The notes under the pieces were generated by a model. The model ran no database searches. It had not been told where the DNA came from and saw only the letters and a list, made by a program, of their open reading frames with translations. This document shows positions 35,275-42,834 of a DNA stretch of 64,000 nucleotides, one piece after another. Positions within the stretch are counted from its first letter, which is position 1. Every line of letters starts with the position of its first letter. Position numbers and translations under genes: made by a program. This DNA comes from Gammaproteobacteria bacterium (GTDB lineage Bacteria > Pseudomonadota > Gammaproteobacteria > UBA6429 > Thiohalophilaceae), in assembly GCA_029880855.1 (NCBI GenBank), contig JAOUNS010000001.1, positions 310,001-374,000 of the forward strand, read 5' to 3'.

Positions 35275-36707
35275 AAACAGATGACCTCCGTTGGTTTACT
35301 TTTGTAAATATTGAACTCCCAGAAGTATTGTTTGGAGAAACTCGATTTATGACGAGAGGTAAGGCCGCACCTTCATTTTATGACTTGGAAAAAGGCGAAA
35401 CTGCTGTTGGTTTTAACTTCTCAAACCGGGATGCGGGTTATCACCCACCATCCATTATTGTGGTTGACGATAAACACGCGGCTGAAACATTTTCATGGCT
35501 CAGGACTTATGCTGTTGAGACATCACCTGTAAGCCAGTTTGCGAGGGTTATTTCATTAACAGATTGGGAGAATTTCTCAAGCAATATTTTAAATATTGAG
35601 AATTATGCACTAAGAGAGGACAGATGGTCATCTATTATTGTGGGAGAGGCCTTAGGCCAAGGCGAAATTAATTTAGAATTACAAAATATGCCGATATCTA
35701 GAGCCATGGGATGTTTTTCTACCGCAATAGCAAGAACAGAAATTATTCATAATAATAAGTCAATACGACAGGTGTGTATTGATCGACTTATGATGCTAGA
35801 AAATGACAGAAATTTTGTCAAACGCACTGTGCATGTGAAAAATCTGAAATCAATATGGGATATCTTGAGGAAAGATATTGATGATATAGATTCTGCTATT
35901 GATGCGGCCAAGTTTGTTGTACAAACTGTAATTAATAACTCAAGCGGTTTATCTAATGATATCGAAAGCCTACTTATACAAATTGAAGATTACACAAGGT
36001 TAACTAGTGACTCAGTTGAAGAACGCGTGGTGGAATTTCACAAATTGGCAGATAGATTTTTACAAGTATCAAGTAATGATGCGTTACATATAGATTCTTC
36101 ATCAGCAGCACTTGCGGCAGCAGCCTTTCTTGTTGGTCGAAGCACAAGTCATGTATTTTTGTTACAGAAGGTTAGTCGTAGATACCCCACATCATATGCT
36201 TGGTTTGGGTTGATAGCAGGGTTGTGCGGTCCGAGCTACTGGGATCTAAATTGGTCTCGTGCAGCCAAAGGGGTTGAAAGGCTCCTACGCACAACATTTA
36301 ACTGGAATGACCCACCTGTTGCAGATTTATGCTGGCTGGAATATTCATGGTTCTCAAAAACATTTGATAGAAATGATAGCTTAATAAATTTGCCAAAATT
36401 TTTACCCCGGGTTCTATCTATTGAAATTATGCCAGGTGCATCGTGTCAATTAAGATTGGTGAGTGCCGAAAATACTGAAAAAGAAAATCAGTTGTTTAAT
36501 CATGTTAGCGAACGAGAAAAGGAGTTGCAAATTGCTTTGTCGCATTTCATGGATCTAGCTGAGCATACTAAGGCAGTACTTTACAATAAAAATAAACCAG
36601 AGCAACAGAATTTTCAGTTCAAAATAGATATTGCCGATAATTCTGACAGTAAGAAAGCCACACATAAAAAACCGAAAGTAAAAAGTAAAAAAAATAAAAA
36701 AGAATAG
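35271..36707 (+). CDS. Unrecognised 478-residue protein of the kinase-helicase operon
   Basis: The product begins MKTDDLRWFTFVNIELPEV. No known domain can be seen by eye. Visible elements are an N-terminal alpha/beta part with GYHPPSIIVVDDKHAAETF, an EALGQGEINLELQNMP block near residue 130, a long helical middle (about 180-310), a hydrophobic stretch AALAAAAFLVGRSTSHVFLL, and a lysine-rich tail (THKKPKVKSKKNKKE) that may bind nucleic acid. It overlaps the helicase stop by 4 bases, so its expression is coupled. AT-rich like its partners. It may be the effector or the sensor of the cassette; nothing here decides. Confidence 0.85.
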   Translation: MKTDDLRWFTFVNIELPEVLFGETRFMTRGKAAPSFYDLEKGETAVGFNFSNRDAGYHPPSIIVVDDKHAAETFSWLRTYAVETSPVSQFARVISLTDWENFSSNILNIENYALREDRWSSIIVGEALGQGEINLELQNMPISRAMGCFSTAIARTEIIHNNKSIRQVCIDRLMMLENDRNFVKRTVHVKNLKSIWDILRKDIDDIDSAIDAAKFVVQTVINNSSGLSNDIESLLIQIEDYTRLTSDSVEERVVEFHKLADRFLQVSSNDALHIDSSSAALAAAAFLVGRSTSHVFLLQKVSRRYPTSYAWFGLIAGLCGPSYWDLNWSRAAKGVERLLRTTFNWNDPPVADLCWLEYSWFSKTFDRNDSLINLPKFLPRVLSIEIMPGASCQLRLVSAENTEKENQLFNHVSEREKELQIALSHFMDLAEHTKAVLYNKNKPEQQNFQFKIDIADNSDSKKATHKKPKVKSKKNKKE

Positions 36708-36818
36708 GAAAAATTATTTTTATTATAGTATTAAGGCAGGTCAGGTAGCACGTTTACGCACAGCAACACAACCAGAACCAACGAAAAGCCGTCATGTCCC
36801 CAATCATATCTCCCGTTC

Positions 36819-37793
36819 CTATAAAACCCTCACCACCACATTCCCTGTTTTTTTGCCCTGTGCGACATACTGATAGGCCGCTGCGATTTCGTCCAGCGGG
36901 TATTCCCTGTCGATGAGTGGTTTGAATTCATTCTTCGCCATGAGATCCCGGAGCAACGCCAGGCTGTGCGGTATATCAACGGGCATGGGGAAGATGGTGT
37001 ATTTTTTTTCAAACGTCCGCTTTAGTAATGGGGCCAGCATGGGCAGGAAGATATTTTGTGCGAGGTAGCCCAGATCCGAGGAGCCATATGCGCCACCGGG
37101 TAACAATCGTCGTTTGCACTGAAAGAATGATATCTTGCCGACGGCATCGAAGATGAAATGATAGTTCACTGTATCGTTGGTGAATTCTTTTTGCGTGTAG
37201 TCCAGCACCCTGTCCGGCCCGAGGGATTTGACGGCGGCGATATGGCGGGTTGAGCAGACGGCGGTGACTTCGATGCCGAGATGTTTAAGCAGTTGCACAG
37301 CGGCTGAGCCAATTGCGCCTGATGCGCCGTAGACCATGACCCTGTCACCGCGTTTCAGCTTGACCTTGTTGATAAAGTTCAGTGCATAGTGGAACCCTTC
37401 CGGGCCGGCGGCGGCAGCGGCGTAGTCGATGTGATCGGGTATCAGCGCAATCCTGTCTTCAGCGATTGCCAGATACTCCGCCTGCCCACTGACACCGTTA
37501 TCATCAAAGCCAAATACCCTGTCACCGGTTTTGAATGAATGGATCGCGCTGCCGGCAGCGATGATCTCACCGGCAAAAGATGTGCCGGGGATGGTTCTTT
37601 TCGGGCGAAGCAGACCTGTGACCAGACGCATAAAAAAGGGGATAGCGAGCAGTGTCGCGCAATCGGTTCGGTTTACCGTAGCGGCATGCACCCTGACCAG
37701 TACCTGATCGGCCGCTGCCTGTGGCCGCTCCACCTCCCTGACCGTGAGTACCTTCCCGGCCGGACCGTATTGTGTATATACCGCTGCTTTCAT
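36819..37793 (-). CDS. NAD(P)-dependent alcohol dehydrogenase / quinone oxidoreductase, MDR superfamily
   Basis: A 324-residue medium-chain dehydrogenase/reductase. It starts MKAAVYTQYGPAGKVLTVREV, and the Rossmann motif is VMVYGASGAIGSAAVQLLKHLGIEVTAV (about 147-174). The GSSDLG and PEGFHYALNFIN blocks are typical of zinc-free quinone oxidoreductase relatives such as RTN4IP1-like and YhdH-like enzymes, and the zinc ligands of classical ADHs are not obvious. I prefer the ATG at 37793; two ATGs lie just upstream. The substrate is unknown. The gene is GC-rich and ends the AT-rich cassette on this side. Confidence 0.9.
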   Translation of the reverse strand: MKAAVYTQYGPAGKVLTVREVERPQAAADQVLVRVHAATVNRTDCATLLAIPFFMRLVTGLLRPKRTIPGTSFAGEIIAAGSAIHSFKTGDRVFGFDDNGVSGQAEYLAIAEDRIALIPDHIDYAAAAAGPEGFHYALNFINKVKLKRGDRVMVYGASGAIGSAAVQLLKHLGIEVTAVCSTRHIAAVKSLGPDRVLDYTQKEFTNDTVNYHFIFDAVGKISFFQCKRRLLPGGAYGSSDLGYLAQNIFLPMLAPLLKRTFEKKYTIFPMPVDIPHSLALLRDLMAKNEFKPLIDREYPLDEIAAAYQYVAQGKKTGNVVVRVL

Positions 37794-38035
37794 TGTCATC
37801 ATCCCGGTTGATTGTTCAAGGCAAGCTGTGTCATTGTATTAAACGCGCTAATTCGATGCAGTGCAACAAATCAGGTCTTATATGAAAAAAATACTGATTA
37901 CTGTAGTGTTTTCCTGCCATAACCTTGTTCAGTCAACTATGCCGGGAATTTAGTTACGAAATGACAAAAAATCTGAAAATTGAGACTATTACTTTGTTTG
38001 AGATGATAAACAGACCATAACGAATCTATTTTTAT

Positions 38036-38686
38036 ATGTTTGGATTTTCATCAAGCAAATATCCCAGGGGACCTTCGTTGGCCACGATGAAGGAATACAG
38101 CCTGGTCCTGTCTGGAACGAAAATATTATTCAGCATGCCTGATGGCAATTGCAGGGATCTGCCTGAACCACAAGGAAAGATCACACCAATATTCAATATC
38201 TACGACCAGGAGAAATATGAAGATATCGAAATCGCACCTTATTTTTCATTAGCATCGCGTTCATTTTGTTTTGGTTCTTTCCTGGACCCAAGACTAGGTT
38301 CTTTACAGCTCAATCTGCTGATACGAGAAACGACTGATAAGACAACAAATCTTTTTAAAAATGATTTCGCTGCCGGCATCATTGATGACCACAACAAAAG
38401 CTACGAATCTTTCAATAGCAGAGCAAGTATTGGCATATACGCTCCCAAAACGTTTACATCAGTCAGATACAATGAACAAGAATGGCTGTACTATGAGGTT
38501 GATTTACAAAACAAACCATATCCTTGCTACAGTTTTGTTATTTCAGATAAGCACTATTTAACATTTGGCTTTCGCTATAATGATTTTCGGGGCCAAAATG
38601 AACCGTGGTACAAAATGGCAAAACAACTCGAGCAATCAATCATGTCCTCTGTCAGAATTGATCTCTCTCCCGGCGCAAGCAGCTGA
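38036..38686 (+). CDS. Tandem paralogue 1 of 3, unknown function
   Basis: A 216-residue protein opening MFGFSSSKYPRGPSLATMKEYSLVLSG. Shared with the two genes that follow are MFGF-x-EKNPKGPS-like starts, PDGNCxDxPEPQG, TTNLFKxxF, the block EWLYYEVDxQxKPYPxYxFVIS, and the C-terminal EPWYxMAKxLEQxIMSSVxIDLSPxA. No signal peptide, no membrane segment. No Shine-Dalgarno before the ATG. I do not recognise a family. It is the most diverged of the three at the N-terminus. Confidence 0.8.
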   Translation: MFGFSSSKYPRGPSLATMKEYSLVLSGTKILFSMPDGNCRDLPEPQGKITPIFNIYDQEKYEDIEIAPYFSLASRSFCFGSFLDPRLGSLQLNLLIRETTDKTTNLFKNDFAAGIIDDHNKSYESFNSRASIGIYAPKTFTSVRYNEQEWLYYEVDLQNKPYPCYSFVISDKHYLTFGFRYNDFRGQNEPWYKMAKQLEQSIMSSVRIDLSPGASS

Positions 38687-38718
38687 CACGGTCTGTAGAA
38701 ATCATATATAATTACTGA

Positions 38719-39378
38719 ATGTTTGGCTTTGCTACAGAAAAAAATCCCAAAGGGCCGTCACCAGGCTCATTGAAAACCTGTCGTTTTGACCTCTCCGGTA
38801 CTGTTTTTTCCTTACAGTTACCCGATGGCAACTGCAAGGATCATCCGGAACCGCAAGGATCAATAATAAATAATGTCAACATCTATAACAAAGACGCATA
38901 TACAGCAGGCGAAGGTGTACCTTACATCGTACTCTTAAGGCGTTCCTTTTGTTACAGTACGTTCATGCAGCCTGGTCTTGGCACTCTGCAACTTCGAATT
39001 ATGTTGCGAGAAAGCGGCGATCATACAACGAACCTTTTTAAAGATAATATTCAGGAACAAATTGTTACTGATATTACCCGCAGTTTTGCGTCATTTAATC
39101 GTGAGGCGGATATGGGTATCTACCCGCCAACGGAATTTACCACAATAACAACCAATAATCAGGAATGGCTGCGCTACGAAATTGATGATCAGGGCAAGGC
39201 TTATCCTAATTATTGTTTTGTCATTTCGCCAAATCACTATATTACTATTGGCTTTTTCTATATTACAGAAAGAGAGCCTGATGAACCCTGGCTGCTTATG
39301 GCAAAGCAACTTGAGCAAACCATCATGTCGAGCGTGAAAATTGACCTGTCTCCCAGCGCTAAAGCTTACACGGTCTAA
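38719..39378 (+). CDS. Tandem paralogue 2 of 3, unknown function
   Basis: A 219-residue protein, MFGFATEKNPKGPSPGSLKTCRFDL. It shares its first 14 residues with copy 3 and the same upstream leader (ATTACTGAATG), so these two are the most recent duplicates. Key blocks: LPDGNCKDHPEPQG, TTNLFKDNIQ, NQEWLRYEID, EPWLLMAKQLEQTIMSSVKID. The upstream region reads stop-then-ATG (TGAATG) without a ribosome site, suggesting coupling to the preceding gene or leaderless translation. Confidence 0.8.
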   Translation: MFGFATEKNPKGPSPGSLKTCRFDLSGTVFSLQLPDGNCKDHPEPQGSIINNVNIYNKDAYTAGEGVPYIVLLRRSFCYSTFMQPGLGTLQLRIMLRESGDHTTNLFKDNIQEQIVTDITRSFASFNREADMGIYPPTEFTTITTNNQEWLRYEIDDQGKAYPNYCFVISPNHYITIGFFYITEREPDEPWLLMAKQLEQTIMSSVKIDLSPSAKAYTV

Positions 39379-39399
39379 GAAATGATATATGATTACTGA

Positions 39400-40056
39400 A
39401 TGTTTGGCTTTGCTACAGAGAAAAATCCGAAAGGGCCGTCGCTTTCTACAAGGAAGCAATACGAAATTGATCTGTCAGGCAGTCGTATCGCATTCGATAT
39501 GCCGGACGGTAATTGTACTGACATCCCAAATCCGGCTGGTGAATTCAAATCACAGATAAACATCTATGATCAGGGTGCTTTTACAGTGTTAGACGGCACG
39601 CCGCACATTACCTTGCTTGAGAGGTTTTTTTGTTATCGCGCCATGTTTAATCCAGGGCTGGCTACATTACAGTTCAGGGTTGTGTTGTTTAAAACACTCG
39701 CCGGTTCTGCAAATCTTTTTCTTGATAACCTGAGTGATATCATTACTTCAGATATTACTCATAATTACAAAAAATTTAATGAAGAAGCCGATTTGGGTGT
39801 TTATCCTCCCCGGGATTTCTCTACTCATAATATAAATAATCAGCAGTGGTTGTATTACGAAATTGACAGACAGTCAAAACCCTATCCCACCTATTGTCAT
39901 CCCGTCACTCGTAACCACTATCTCACATTTGGTTTTAATTACCTTTCCGTGCGCACTCGCGAAGAACCGTGGTATTTGATGGCCAAGGCACTGTCTGATG
40001 CCATCATGTCTTCTGTCAAAATTGAGCTATCACCCAGTGCGCGTGGCCAGATATGA
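39400..40056 (+). CDS. Tandem paralogue 3 of 3, unknown function
   Basis: A 218-residue protein, MFGFATEKNPKGPSLSTRKQYEIDL. Blocks shared with copies 1 and 2: MPDGNCTDIPNPAG, SANLFLDNL, NQQWLYYEIDRQSKPYPTY, EEPWYLMAKALSDAIMSSVKIELSPSA. All three ended by 40056 and share one direction, with 21-33 bases between them, so they form an operon. The family is unknown to me. Tandem small paralogues like this are often immunity genes or self-recognition factors, but no toxin gene is adjacent. Confidence 0.8.
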   Translation: MFGFATEKNPKGPSLSTRKQYEIDLSGSRIAFDMPDGNCTDIPNPAGEFKSQINIYDQGAFTVLDGTPHITLLERFFCYRAMFNPGLATLQFRVVLFKTLAGSANLFLDNLSDIITSDITHNYKKFNEEADLGVYPPRDFSTHNINNQQWLYYEIDRQSKPYPTYCHPVTRNHYLTFGFNYLSVRTREEPWYLMAKALSDAIMSSVKIELSPSARGQI

Positions 40057-40137
40057 TATAAAGGGTAATAAAGGGAACGGAGGAATTTTTTCCTTAACCC
40101 GTTACCACCAATCACCACACCCATCACTGTCCCTGAT

Positions 40138-40575
40138 TCAATCGGTCCCTATACACATAAACGAGTTTCTATCCGCTGTCAGGTCGGGTTTGATAAATAA
40201 CTGAACACCGACGCCTCGTCGTTGCAGCCATGTACCACCACCTTCCTCGGCCATAAACTCCTGATAAATCATGACGTCTACTGCCCAGCCGGCCCGGTTT
40301 TTATCTTTGTTGATGATTATCTCAAGCCAGTTTTTTGCTGTTGTTGATTTTTGCACCAGCCAGTGCCCTGCCAGATAGTCACCGAACGTCTTTGCGCCGG
40401 ACTGGGCAGAGGCATTGGTACAATACTTTCCATTTTTCAGCAAGACGTCCGTGTTCTTCAGCAAAATCTCAAGAATTTTTGTATCCGTAATCCCTGCCGC
40501 CTGTGTTGAATCGCCGGCATAGCAGGTGGTGGCAAAAAGGAAAAGCAAAATGGAAATGGTGTGTGATGTTTTCAT
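40138..40575 (-). CDS. Small exported hypothetical protein
   Basis: A 145-residue protein with a signal peptide ending at TCYAG. The mature part is mixed helix and strand, with LLKNGKYCTNASAQSGAKTFGDYLAGHWLVQ, a Trp-rich segment KNWLEIIINKDKNRAGWAVDVMIYQEF, and a final FMCIGTD that gives two cysteines for a possible disulfide. It faces the three tandem paralogues tail to tail. No family recognised. Confidence 0.7.
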   Translation of the reverse strand: MKTSHTISILLFLFATTCYAGDSTQAAGITDTKILEILLKNTDVLLKNGKYCTNASAQSGAKTFGDYLAGHWLVQKSTTAKNWLEIIINKDKNRAGWAVDVMIYQEFMAEEGGGTWLQRRGVGVQLFIKPDLTADRNSFMCIGTD

Positions 40576-40805
40576 AAGTATGGCTGTTGGCTGTCGTGGA
40601 ACACTCGTCCCGATTAAAAAAAATGCAGAAAATATTATTATCCGGCAAGTTTAACGTCGGGTTGAGAGAATTGCTTTTGGTTGATTTCAATATAGCACCC
40701 GCAGGTTTTCTCACCAATAAGAAATACTTGCTGTCCCCTTTTCGCCTGCTTTTCTTGTATAAAACCCTATTGTAAACCCGCTCTCCTCCATGCCAGAATC
40801 CCGGC

Positions 40806-42092
40806 ATGGGTGACGTTGAATACCTGTCTGTTATCAAGAGCCTGTCTGACCGTATCGTCAAGACCCAGGGTCCGATTCGTATTCTGGATGCGATTAAGTG
40901 GGGTGACGATGTCCAGAAGTCTTTCTTTCAAAACAAGTATCGCCGCCAGCCGGAGGTGGATGCCGGTTATTACCGGCGGAATCCCCTAAGCTACGATGTG
41001 AATGAGGTGCGGCGCGCTTTCCAGACCATTACGCAGGATATCCATACGCAGTTGGGTAATCTCGATCCGGCGGGGAATATCATGTTGCGCATGTGCCGTG
41101 AGTATCAGCGGGTGCTGGATATGCTGGAGGCGCGGGGTACGCCGGATTTTTCGCTGATTTCCCAGGAGTTGTATGGCCGTTCCAGTGATACCTTTCATGC
41201 CGGCGGGCCGACGGTGGCGGATCTGGGCAAGTTGCTGGATCGTTCCCTGCGCCAGATTGACCAGCGCATGTTTCTGGAGGCTTCCCCCCGGTCCATTCCC
41301 ACGCAAAAGGCCATTCCCATGTTGCAGGCGTGGCTGGATCGGGCCTTTCCCGATCCGGAGGCGAGGGTTCGGGTGATCGAGAGTGACGGGATTGTGGCCG
41401 ATGCGGCGGCGGGTTCTGACTATATCAAGTTACGCGCCAATTCGTTTTTCAGTGAGCGGGATCTGCAGGGGCTGGAGGCCCATGAAGGTTGGGTGCATGT
41501 GGGCACCACCCTGAACGGTCGCCTGCAACCGACCTGTTCTTTCCTGTGCAAGGGCACACCTTCCGACACCATTACCCAGGAGGGGCTGGCGGTGTTTGTT
41601 GAGGTGATCTCGTTTAAATCCCACCCGGCCCGTTTGCGCCGCATTGCAGATCGGATCCGCGCCATCCAGTTTGCGGAGCAGGGGGCGAGCTTCCTGGATA
41701 TCTTTCACATCTTTACCACGGAAGGCCGCTCCGCCGAGGAGGCCTATACCGTGACGTCCCGTGTGTTTCGCGGCAGTACTCCTGAGCTGGGGCCGTTTAC
41801 CAAGGATCTCTCCTATAGCAAGGGGTTTATTCTGGTCTATAACTTCATTCGTCTGGCGGTGCGCCGGGGCAAGCTGGAGCGCATTCCGCTGTTGTTTTGC
41901 GGCAAGCTGGCGCTGGAAGACATGGGAACGCTGGCCAGATTAATGGAACGGGGTATTGTGATCCCGCCCAAATACCTGCCGCCGCCGCTGGTGGATCTGA
42001 ATGCCATTACCGCCTGGATGGCCTATTCCAATTTTCTGAATCAGATTGATCTGGGTTTGATCGAAACCGATCTGATGCCCATGCTGGAGTAA
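40806..42092 (+). CDS. QEGLA-motif (DUF1704) putative metallopeptidase
   Basis: A 428-residue protein of the DUF1704 family, annotated as flavohaemoglobin expression-modulating QEGLA motif proteins. It shows PIRILDAIKW, HAGGPTVADLGKLLDRSL, the zinc-type HExxxH box EAHEGWVHVGT (H226, E227, H231) and QEGLA at 258-262. In animals this fold is the MATCAP tubulin tyrosine carboxypeptidase, so a peptidase role is plausible but the bacterial substrate is unknown. There is no signal peptide. The start ATG at 40806 lacks a clear ribosome site. Confidence 0.87.
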   Translation: MGDVEYLSVIKSLSDRIVKTQGPIRILDAIKWGDDVQKSFFQNKYRRQPEVDAGYYRRNPLSYDVNEVRRAFQTITQDIHTQLGNLDPAGNIMLRMCREYQRVLDMLEARGTPDFSLISQELYGRSSDTFHAGGPTVADLGKLLDRSLRQIDQRMFLEASPRSIPTQKAIPMLQAWLDRAFPDPEARVRVIESDGIVADAAAGSDYIKLRANSFFSERDLQGLEAHEGWVHVGTTLNGRLQPTCSFLCKGTPSDTITQEGLAVFVEVISFKSHPARLRRIADRIRAIQFAEQGASFLDIFHIFTTEGRSAEEAYTVTSRVFRGSTPELGPFTKDLSYSKGFILVYNFIRLAVRRGKLERIPLLFCGKLALEDMGTLARLMERGIVIPPKYLPPPLVDLNAITAWMAYSNFLNQIDLGLIETDLMPMLE

Positions 42093-42218
42093 TAGCCGGC
42101 AGCATATCAAGCTTAATTGTTTACCTGCCGCTTGTTGTCGCTGTTCACCCTGAATTCAGTTGCCGGCACATACAGTTGATCACTCTACTTGTGCCAACCA
42201 ACGACAAAGAGCAGATCA

Positions 42219-42764
42219 ATGATGAACATACAGCCTGTATTTAAATCCATTTATATCCTTCCCTTGTTGTTTGCTGCCGGACTGGCCGGGTGTGGCGGTG
42301 GTGACAGTAACGGCTTTCCCGGTTTTCCTCCGGTGGAGACGTGCAACTATACCGGCCCGATATCCGGTGAGTTAAATTACAACGTCAATCATGGTGTGAG
42401 CGCCGGTTGTGGCGGTGCCCGCACCCTGAACAGCGAGCTGATTGTCTCCTTTGGCGGACTGGGCAGCGAACCCAACATTAAAATCTATCATGAGAATTTC
42501 ATACCGGGTCTGGCGGCCAATAACAGAACGGCCCATATCGTGATACATCGCCGTTCGGGTGATCCCCGTGAATGGCAAACAGCGGACGGTGCTTGCACGA
42601 TCAATATCACATCAAATCAGCACAATACTCAAACAGGTATGGTCAAGATCAGCGGCAACGGCAGTTGCAGCAGCCCGGCATTACCGGATACCAATACCGG
42701 CGCTGTCAGTAACATCAATATCGGTGTTTTTACCTTCGAGTCTATCTGGCTCCGTTGGCCGTAA
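42219..42764 (+). CDS. Cysteine-rich lipoprotein, unknown function
   Basis: About 181 residues from the ATG at 42219. The leader MMNIQPVFKSIYILPLLF ends in AGLAGC, so C25 is lipidated. A glycine-rich linker (GGGDSNGFPGFPP) follows. The remaining chain is beta-rich with VETCNYTG, SAGCGGARTL, DGACTINI and GSCSSPAL, allowing two disulfides. No family known. It is the last gene before a convergent palindrome. Confidence 0.72.
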   Translation: MMNIQPVFKSIYILPLLFAAGLAGCGGGDSNGFPGFPPVETCNYTGPISGELNYNVNHGVSAGCGGARTLNSELIVSFGGLGSEPNIKIYHENFIPGLAANNRTAHIVIHRRSGDPREWQTADGACTINITSNQHNTQTGMVKISGNGSCSSPALPDTNTGAVSNINIGVFTFESIWLRWP

Positions 42765-42781
42765 GTGGATAATCAGACAAG

Positions 42782-42820
42782 GCCGGGGCAAAGCGCTATA
42801 CGATTTCGCTTTGCCCCGGC
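42782..42820. terminator. Convergent hairpin terminator
   Basis: GCCGGGGCAAAGCG (42782-42795) pairs perfectly with CGCTTTGCCCCGGC (42807-42820), an 11-base loop between. It sits between the ends of the lipoprotein gene and the TIGR03790 gene, so it can stop both. There is little T tract, which keeps termination strength uncertain. Confidence 0.7.
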
Positions 42821-42834
42821 TGGTTGATGCCGAA

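Noticed and set aside
32680-36707. Classification of the kinase-helicase operon as BREX or Pgl
   Set aside because: No methyltransferase, PglZ phosphatase, BrxC ATPase or Lon protease gene lies nearby.
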